Shown here piece after piece: positions 13,498 to 18,508 of a DNA stretch of 18,508 nucleotides; positions within the stretch are counted from its first letter, which is position 1, and each line of letters starts with the position of its first letter. Where the stretch lies: the NCBI GenBank assembly GCA_964391765.1, contig CAYMNG010000052.1, forward strand, positions 1 to 18,508, in the 5' to 3' direction. The position numbers and the translations under genes are program-made. The notes under the pieces were generated by a model. It did no database searches. It was not told the origin of the DNA and saw only the letters and a list, made by a program, of their open reading frames with translations. Source of the DNA: UBA10649 sp964391765 (lineage in GTDB: Bacteria; Actinomycetota; Actinomycetes; S36-B12).

Positions 13498-14208
13498 GTG
13501 TCAACCCGCCGACCTACGCGACCGCGCGACCCTGCCGGCCGGCCGCGGCGCCGACCGCTGGACCGCGACGTCGTCCTGACCACGGCCGTGACCGTGGCCG
13601 ACGAGGTCGGCCTCGAGGCGCTGACCATGCGACGGCTGGCCGATGCCCTCGCCGTCACGCCGATGGCCCTGTACAAGCACGTGTCCGGTCGCGACGAACT
13701 GGTCGACGGCATGGTCGACGTCGTCGTCGCGCGGATCGAACCCGTCGAGCCGGACCCTGACTGGCGCCGGGCCGTGCGTCGCCGGATCCTGTCCGCGCGC
13801 GCGACGATTCTGCGCCACCCGTGGGCGACCGATGCGATCGCGACCCGGACCCATGCGACGCCGACCGTGCTTGCCTACCTCGACTCCCTCATGGGCCTGC
13901 TGCTGGCCGGCGGCCTGTCCGTGGACCTGCTGCACAACGCGATGCACGCCCTGAGCACGCGGATGTGGGGGTTCACCCGGGAGGTGTTCCCGACCCCCGC
14001 CGTCCCGGCGGACCCGACCGAACGTGCCGCGATGTACGAACGGTTCCGGTCCGAGTACCCGAACATCGTCGCGATGTCGGCCGGCTCGGCGCATGCGGGT
14101 GCTGGATGCGACGCGCAGGCGGAGTTCGAGTTCGCGCTCGACCTGCTGCTGGACGGCATCGAACGCCGCCGCCTCGCCGAGGCACCACTGGGACCAGCGG
14201 GCAACTGA
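13498..14208 (+). CDS. TetR/AcrR-family transcriptional regulator
   Basis: A 236-residue repressor. After a basic, Pro/Arg-rich N-terminus of about 20 residues, the TetR helix-turn-helix spans residues 22-68 (LDRDVVLTTAVTVADEVG, then LTMRRLADALAVTPMALYKHVSGRDELVDGM). The remaining 165 residues are helical and resemble the TetR_C ligand-binding domain; the ligand is unknown. The GTG at 13498 is chosen because HTH homology needs the sequence from about 13560 and the operators lie immediately upstream. There is no visible Shine-Dalgarno sequence, so a leaderless transcript is possible. Its most likely targets are itself and the divergent membrane-protein pair. Confidence 0.92.
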   Translation: MSTRRPTRPRDPAGRPRRRPLDRDVVLTTAVTVADEVGLEALTMRRLADALAVTPMALYKHVSGRDELVDGMVDVVVARIEPVEPDPDWRRAVRRRILSARATILRHPWATDAIATRTHATPTVLAYLDSLMGLLLAGGLSVDLLHNAMHALSTRMWGFTREVFPTPAVPADPTERAAMYERFRSEYPNIVAMSAGSAHAGAGCDAQAEFEFALDLLLDGIERRRLAEAPLGPAGN

Positions 14209-14220
14209 ACTCCGGGACGG

Positions 14221-14254
14221 GGGCACAGGTGCCCGCCGGTCCCGCAAAGCGGGA
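14221..14254. terminator. Two short hairpins between convergent tetR and glgC
   Basis: GGGCAC/GTGCCC (14221-14234, 2-base gap) is followed by TCCCGC-AAA-GCGGGA (14240-14254). Both lie in the 75-bp space between converging genes and could end transcription from either side. No U-tract is present. Confidence 0.5.
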
Positions 14255-14283
14255 GAAACGGAACGGGGGGTGAGCGGCGGCGG

Positions 14284-15507
14284 TCAGAGGGTGGCCGTCA
14301 CGCCCTTGCCCAGGCACACCACGCCACCGTCGCTGACGGTGTACAGCCCGCGGTCGCGCTCGAGGTCGACGCCGATCTGGGCGCCGTCGGCGACGACGAC
14401 GTTCTTGTCCAGGATCGCCCGGCGCACGACGGCGTTGCGGCCGATCCGCACGCCCGGCATGACGACGCTGCCCTCGACGTAGGCCCCGGCGCCGACACTG
14501 ACGTTCGACGCGATGACCGACGTGCGCACGTGCGCACCGGAGATGATCGTGCCGGCGCCGACCATCGACTCGTGCGCGTTACCGCCCTCGACGAACTTCG
14601 CCGGCGGCAGCGGCGGCAGGTTCGACAGGATCGGCCAGCGTCGGTTGTACAGGTTGAAGATGGGATGGACCGACACCAGATCCATGTGCGCGTCGTGGTA
14701 GCTGTCCAGCGTCCCGACGTCGCGCCAGTACCCCCGGTCACGGTCGGTCGCCCCGGCGACCTCGTTCTCCGCGAAGTCGTACACCTGCGCCTCACCCTGC
14801 TCGGTCAGCGCCGGGATGATGTTGCCGCCCATGTCGTGGACCGACGCCGGGTCCGCGGCGTCCGCCTTCAGCACATCGATCAACGTCGCGGTGCTGAACA
14901 CGTAGTTGCCCATCGACACATAGCAGTTCGCGTCGTCGCCCGGGATCGTCGGCGGGTCGGCGGGCTTCTCCAGGAAGCGGGCGATCCGCCGGCCGTCCGG
15001 TGCGGTCTGGATCACGCCGAACTGGCTCGACACCGACTTCGGCATCCGAATCCCCGCGACGGTGACTCCGGCTCCGCTGGCGATGTGCGCGTCGACCATC
15101 TGCATCGGGTCCATGCGGTACACGTGGTCGGCGCCGAAGACGACGACGTAGTCCGGCTCCTCGTCGTACACCAGGTTCAGGCTCTGGAAGATCGCGTCGG
15201 CGCTGCCGGTGTACCAGCGCGGACCCAGCCGCTGCTGGGCCGGCACGGGGGTGACGTAGTCCCCCAACAGCGTCGGCATCCGCCACGTCTGGGTCACATG
15301 CCGGTCCAGGCTGTGCGACTTGTACTGGGTCAGCACGCACACCCGCCGCAGCCCGGCATTGATCAGGTTCGACAGGACGAAGTCGATCAGTCGGTACGAA
15401 CCGCCGAAGGGCACCGCCGGCTTGGCCCGGTCCGCGGTCAGCGGCATCAGCCGCTTGCCCTCGCCGCCGGCCAGCACCATCGCCAGCACCCTCGGTTCGC
15501 CACCCAC
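14284..15507 (-). CDS. glgC: Glucose-1-phosphate adenylyltransferase
   Basis: A 407-residue ADP-glucose pyrophosphorylase (ATP + glucose-1-phosphate to ADP-glucose + PPi), the first committed step of bacterial glycogen synthesis. The N-terminal nucleotidyltransferase domain has GGEGKRLMPLT at 14-24 with AKPAVPFGG, GADHVYRMD in the middle, FLEKP near the glucose-1-phosphate site, and GYWRDVGTLDSYHDAH. From about residue 295 a left-handed beta-helix domain with hexapeptide repeats follows. The GTG at 15507 gives the normal N-terminus; a TAGGGT box 6 bp upstream suggests a leaderless message. It is divergent from glgA, as in mycobacteria. Confidence 0.96.
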   Translation of the reverse strand: MGGEPRVLAMVLAGGEGKRLMPLTADRAKPAVPFGGSYRLIDFVLSNLINAGLRRVCVLTQYKSHSLDRHVTQTWRMPTLLGDYVTPVPAQQRLGPRWYTGSADAIFQSLNLVYDEEPDYVVVFGADHVYRMDPMQMVDAHIASGAGVTVAGIRMPKSVSSQFGVIQTAPDGRRIARFLEKPADPPTIPGDDANCYVSMGNYVFSTATLIDVLKADAADPASVHDMGGNIIPALTEQGEAQVYDFAENEVAGATDRDRGYWRDVGTLDSYHDAHMDLVSVHPIFNLYNRRWPILSNLPPLPPAKFVEGGNAHESMVGAGTIISGAHVRTSVIASNVSVGAGAYVEGSVVMPGVRIGRNAVVRRAILDKNVVVADGAQIGVDLERDRGLYTVSDGGVVCLGKGVTATL

Positions 15508-15513
15508 ATCGGC

Positions 15514-15519
15514 ACCCTA
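15514..15519 (-). promoter_or_regulatory. Leaderless -10 box of glgC
   Basis: TAGGGT on the minus strand fits the TANNNT pattern of actinobacterial -10 boxes and ends 6 bp before the GTG at 15507. No ribosome site is present. The -35 position is occupied by the flank of the palindrome at 15529-15546. Confidence 0.5.
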
Positions 15520-15528
15520 GACCGTCGG

Positions 15529-15546
15529 ACGGGGGCATGCCCCCGT
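15529..15546. promoter_or_regulatory. 18-bp perfect palindrome between glgC and glgA
   Basis: ACGGGGGCATGCCCCCGT is self-complementary over all 18 bases. With one mismatched pair the symmetry extends to 15526-15549. Since it lies between divergent starts it is not a terminator. Its position over the expected -35 regions suggests a regulator site. Confidence 0.6.
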
Positions 15547-15560
15547 TCGCGGGTCGCCGT

Positions 15561-15566
15561 TAGGCT
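15561..15566 (+). promoter_or_regulatory. Leaderless -10 box of glgA
   Basis: TAGGCT matches the TANNNT pattern and ends 7 bp before the GTG at 15574, again without a ribosome site. It mirrors the arrangement at glgC. Confidence 0.5.
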
Positions 15567-15573
15567 CGTCGAC

Positions 15574-16740
15574 GTGCACATCGCGACGCTGACCCGGGAA
15601 TGGCCACCGGACGTCTACGGTGGCGCCGGCGTCCACGTCGAGCACCTGGTCGCCCAACTGCGCCGACGGATCACCGTTGACGTGCACTGCTTCGGCGATC
15701 CCCGCGCCGACGCGTACGCGCACGCCGTCCCGGCCGACCTCGCCAACGCGAACGCCGCGATCGGCACACTCGGCGTGGACCTGCGGATGGTCGCGTCGAC
15801 GTCCGACGCGATCGACCTGCTCCACTCGCACACCTGGTACGCGAACCTCGCCGGGCACATCGGCTCGCTCCTGCACGGGATCCCCCACGTCCTCACCGCG
15901 CACTCCCTGGAACCGTTGCGGCCGTGGAAGGCCGAGCAGCTCGGCGGCGGCTACCGCGTGTCCTCCTGGGTCGAGCGCACCGCGTACGAGGCCGCCGCGC
16001 GCATCATCGCGGTCAGCGAGGGCATGCGCACCGACGTGCTGACCGCGTATCCCGACGTGGACCCCGAGCGGGTCGCCGTCGTGCACAACGGGATCGACAC
16101 CGACGTCTACCGACCCGATCCGGCCACGGACGTCCTCACCGACGTCGGCCTGGACCCCGGCGAGCCCTACGTCCTGTTCGTCGGGCGCATCACCCGGCAG
16201 AAGGGCATCGTCCACCTGATCAACGCCGCGCACGCCTTCGCCGACGGCGTTCGCCTGGTGCTGTGCGCGTCGTCCCCGGACACTCCGGAGATCGGCGCCG
16301 AGACCTCGGCCGCGGTCGACCGGTTGCGCGCCGCGCGCGGGGCGGGATCGGTGGTCTGGCTCCAGGAGCAGGTCACCCGCCCCCGGCTGATCCAGCTGTT
16401 CACCCACGCCCTGGCGTTCGCCTGCCCGTCGGTGTACGAGCCGCTGGGCATCGTCAACCTCGAGGCGATGGCCTGTCGTACCGCCGTCGTCGCCGCCGCG
16501 GTCGGCGGCATCCCCGAGGTCGTCGTCGACGGCACCACCGGCGTGCTCGTCGCGTACGACGCGGCCGACACCGCCGGGTTCGAACGGGCCTTCGCCGACG
16601 CGGTCAACTCCCTGGTCGCCGATCCGGTCCGGGCGGCGGCGATGGGCGCGGCCGGTCGCGAGCGGGCCGTCGCCGACTTCGGCTGGGCCGCGATCGCCGA
16701 CCGGACGATCGCGGTGTACGAAGCCGCCCTCGGCGTCTAG
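15574..16740 (+). CDS. glgA: GT4 glycogen synthase / maltose-1-phosphate synthase (GlgM type)
   Basis: A 388-residue GT-B glycosyltransferase of family GT4. Actinobacterial members of this length, such as Rv1212c, use ADP-glucose and glucose-1-phosphate to make alpha-maltose-1-phosphate for GlgE, or elongate glucan. The N-terminal domain has YGGAGVHVEHL (about 14-24). The C-terminal donor domain has FVGRITRQKGI (about 204-214) and the E-x7-E motif EPLGIVNLE. Pairing with divergent glgC means the ADP-glucose donor is made next door. The GTG at 15574 follows a TAGGCT box by 7 bp; the longer frame is a shadow of glgC. The symbol glgM is equally used; the sequence alone does not decide the preferred acceptor. 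Confidence 0.93.
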   Translation: MHIATLTREWPPDVYGGAGVHVEHLVAQLRRRITVDVHCFGDPRADAYAHAVPADLANANAAIGTLGVDLRMVASTSDAIDLLHSHTWYANLAGHIGSLLHGIPHVLTAHSLEPLRPWKAEQLGGGYRVSSWVERTAYEAAARIIAVSEGMRTDVLTAYPDVDPERVAVVHNGIDTDVYRPDPATDVLTDVGLDPGEPYVLFVGRITRQKGIVHLINAAHAFADGVRLVLCASSPDTPEIGAETSAAVDRLRAARGAGSVVWLQEQVTRPRLIQLFTHALAFACPSVYEPLGIVNLEAMACRTAVVAAAVGGIPEVVVDGTTGVLVAYDAADTAGFERAFADAVNSLVADPVRAAAMGAAGRERAVADFGWAAIADRTIAVYEAALGV

Positions 16741-16753
16741 TGCGAGCACGCGC

Positions 16754-17716
16754 GTGACCGACCTCGCCGAGCCGGTTCCCGGCGTCCGTCTCGGCCATCG
16801 CCCGCACGCGATGTTGGGCTACGCGCTGTGCATCGGCGCGGCCGTGCTGTTCTCCATCAACGGCACCGTGTCCAAGGCGATCATGCTCAGCGGCATCGAC
16901 CCCACCCGGCTGTCCCAGCTGCGCGTGACCGCGGCCTTCCTCGTCCTCCTCGTCGTCGTCGCCGTCACCCGACCCGCCGCGTTGCGCATCGCCCGCGACG
17001 AGTGGGGCGTCCTGCTCGCCTTCGGGATCCTCGGGGTCGCGATGACGCAGTACATGTACTTCGTCGCGATCCGCCTGCTCCCGGTCGGCATCGCCCTCCT
17101 GATCGAGTTCACCGCGCCGATCATGGTCGCCCTGTGGTTCCGGTTCGGCATGCGCGAGCAGGTGGACCGACGGGTCTGGCTGGGTCTCGCGCTCGCCCTG
17201 GCCGGCCTCGCCCTCGTCGGCCAGGTGTGGCACGGCTTCACCCTCGACGTCGTCGGAGTGCTGGCCGCGCTCGGCGCGGCCGCGTCGCTGGCGGTCTACT
17301 TCATCCTCGGCGACCGGCAGGTCCGCCGACCCCGGCCGCGCGATCCGGTGTCGTTGACGATGTGGGGGTTCGGCGCGGCCGCGGCCTTCTGGGCCGTCGC
17401 CTCGCCGTGGTGGTGGTTCCCGTGGTCCGAGCTCAGCGGCGCCGGCTTCCCGCTGGGTACCGACCACGCCGGCTCGCCGATCTGGGCGCTGGTCGTGTGG
17501 ATGGTCCTCCTCGGCACGGTCGTGCCGTTCTGGCTCGAGGTCGAGGCGTTGCGCAACATCCGCGCGTCGCAGGCGTCGGTGATCGGAATGACCGAGCCGC
17601 TGCTCGCCAGCGCGATCGCCTGGATCGCGCTCGGCGAGGCCCTGTCCGGCGTGCAGGTCGTCGGCGCCCTGGTCGTGCTCGCCGGCGTCCTGCTCGCGGA
17701 GATGTCCCGCGCCTGA
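16754..17716 (+). CDS. EamA/DMT-family transporter
   Basis: A 320-residue membrane protein of the drug/metabolite transporter superfamily (RhaT/EamA type), with about ten hydrophobic segments in two repeated halves. The second half ends with the characteristic QASVIGMTEPLLASAIAWIALGEALSG segment, matched in the first half by YMYFVAIRLLPVGIALLIEFTAPI. Members export amino acids or other small metabolites; the substrate is not predictable here. The start is the GTG at 16754, 13 bp after the glgA stop, so read-through from glgA is likely although the functions look unrelated. It converges on the permease gene with a 7-bp gap. Confidence 0.9.
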   Translation: MTDLAEPVPGVRLGHRPHAMLGYALCIGAAVLFSINGTVSKAIMLSGIDPTRLSQLRVTAAFLVLLVVVAVTRPAALRIARDEWGVLLAFGILGVAMTQYMYFVAIRLLPVGIALLIEFTAPIMVALWFRFGMREQVDRRVWLGLALALAGLALVGQVWHGFTLDVVGVLAALGAAASLAVYFILGDRQVRRPRPRDPVSLTMWGFGAAAAFWAVASPWWWFPWSELSGAGFPLGTDHAGSPIWALVVWMVLLGTVVPFWLEVEALRNIRASQASVIGMTEPLLASAIAWIALGEALSGVQVVGALVVLAGVLLAEMSRA

Positions 17717-17728
17717 CCGGTCCTCAGG
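17712..17728. terminator. Small convergent hairpin, eamA / permease
   Basis: CCTGA (17712-17716) pairs with TCAGG (17724-17728) around a 7-base loop. Both converging stop codons lie within the stem arms. The stem is short, so strong termination is doubtful. Confidence 0.3.
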
Positions 17729-18508
17729 TGACGAAGTTGTGCACCGCGTCGTAGTTCTCCGACTTGCGTCGGACCGCACCGACGACGCAGCCGACGACGA
17801 ACACGATGACCGGCAACGCCACGAGGAACCAGCCCAGCCCGTTCATCTCGAACGGCCCCGGATCCGGGTTGTCGGCCGGACCGACACCGGCGAGCAGGTT
17901 GAACCGGCTGACCAGGGCGATCTCGCCGAGGCCGAGCAGGACCGCCGCGAGGATGGGGGCGATGAGGGTGTTCCACACCCGGGTGTCCTCGCGGGTCCGC
18001 CGGAAGTACACGACCACGGCGATGCTCACGAGGATCTCCGTCAGGACGATCGCCAGCACGGCGATGGCCGAGAACCAGTAGAAGATGTTCGTGATCGGGT
18101 CCCAGCCGAAGACGATCGCGACGACGATCATCGCCACGCCGATCACGAAGACGACCGTCGTCGCGGCGAACGGCGCCTGGAACCGGTTCGTGCGGTCCAG
18201 GCCCTTCGTGAGCACGCCCGCGCGCCCCATCGAGAACAGGTATCGCGAGGCACTGTTCTGGAACGCGAGCGTCGCGGCGAACAGCGACGTGAGGACGATC
18301 CAGCCGAGGACCTCGACCAGCCACGGTCCGACGAACCGGTCGGCGAGACCGAACAGCATCGCCGACGGATCCGCCAGTCCGCCGGTGACGTCGAGCACCT
18401 TGTTCTGGATGTCGTTCGCGCCCAGGCCCGTCACCAGTCCGAAGCCGACGAACGCGAAGAACGCGGTGATGAGCAGGACGGAGATGTACGTCGCGCGCGG
18501 CACGTTGC
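17724..18508 (-). CDS. APC-family amino-acid permease (C-terminal part)
   Basis: About 261 residues of the C-terminal part of an amino acid-polyamine-organocation transporter; the frame is still open at the right window edge, so the N-terminal part is missing. Visible features are about six membrane segments, the loop FQNSASRYLFSMGRAGVL followed by LDRTNRFQAPFAATT (typical of the APC region after TM8), and a hydrophilic tail with RRKSENYDAVHNFVT. A Met at 18503 is internal, not the start. The substrate is unknown; several relatives carry neutral amino acids, GABA or putrescine. Confidence 0.88.
   Translation of the reverse strand, partial: NVPRATYISVLLITAFFAFVGFGLVTGLGANDIQNKVLDVTGGLADPSAMLFGLADRFVGPWLVEVLGWIVLTSLFAATLAFQNSASRYLFSMGRAGVLTKGLDRTNRFQAPFAATTVVFVIGVAMIVVAIVFGWDPITNIFYWFSAIAVLAIVLTEILVSIAVVVYFRRTREDTRVWNTLIAPILAAVLLGLGEIALVSRFNLLAGVGPADNPDPGPFEMNGLGWFLVALPVIVFVVGCVVGAVRRKSENYDAVHNFVT

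Noticed and set aside
1..18508. tRNA, rRNA, riboswitch, insertion sequence or phage attachment site
   Set aside because: No cloverleaf-like stretch, transposase motif, terminal inverted repeats with target duplication, or conserved riboswitch core was seen by eye; nearly all sequence is accounted for by coding genes.

Overview
This is a GC-rich, gene-dense stretch of an actinobacterial chromosome (class Actinomycetia; the order cannot be fixed from the sequence alone). Indicators are mycothiol synthase (MshD), a GlnR-type orphan response regulator, the GlgC/GlgM pair of the maltosyl-phosphate glycogen pathway, a MutT1-type Nudix-histidine phosphatase fusion, frequent GTG starts, and stop/start overlaps of the GTGA or ATGA type. 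Gene order partly resembles mycobacteria (HTH regulator / HBHA locus / DUF2516; glnR-mshD; ppk near mutT1; divergent glgC-glgA), but the combination is not mycobacterial. I see no insertion sequence, prophage, CRISPR array, tRNA or rRNA, and no gene-free stretch longer than about 110 bp.

Layout. (1) 1-1158, minus: XRE regulator, lysine-rich HBHA-like repeat protein, DUF2516 membrane protein (cut by the window edge), probably one operon read from a leaderless promoter with a 12-bp palindrome. (2) 1267-1728, plus: dtd, which proofreads D-aminoacyl-tRNA. (3) 1775-4742, minus: a likely five-gene operon, alpha/beta hydrolase > 33-residue membrane peptide > nitrobindin > Nur-like Fur regulator > YgfZ-type folate-binding protein, the last four joined by overlapping stop and start codons. 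(4) 4798-6542, plus: glnR and mshD overlap by 4 bp. (5) 6575-11962, plus: ppk > CYTH-CHAD protein > MutT1-like protein > lipoprotein, each pair overlapping by 4 bp; this is a polyphosphate/nucleotide-housekeeping operon. (6) 12014-14208: TetR-type regulator diverging from a DUF4386 membrane protein and a second membrane protein, with two near-identical 17-bp operators in the gap. (7) 14284-16740: divergent glgC and glgA/glgM around an 18-bp perfect palindrome. (8) 16754-17716, plus: EamA-type exporter; 17724-18508, minus: C-terminal part of an APC amino-acid permease, cut by the window edge.

Most of the window is conserved core metabolism: nitrogen control, thiol redox chemistry, polyphosphate, glycogen and tRNA quality control. 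The less ordinary features are short in-frame tandem repeats that extend the C-termini of GlnR and the hydrolase, a tandem duplication across the dtd stop codon, the rearranged HBHA-like protein, a nickel-type ligand set in the Fur protein, and well-formed palindromes in three divergent promoter regions. I did not find a convincing wholly new multi-gene system. The best leads are the coupled lipoprotein of the ppk operon, the TetR/DUF4386/unknown membrane-protein module, and the nitrobindin-Nur-YgfZ operon with its small membrane peptide.
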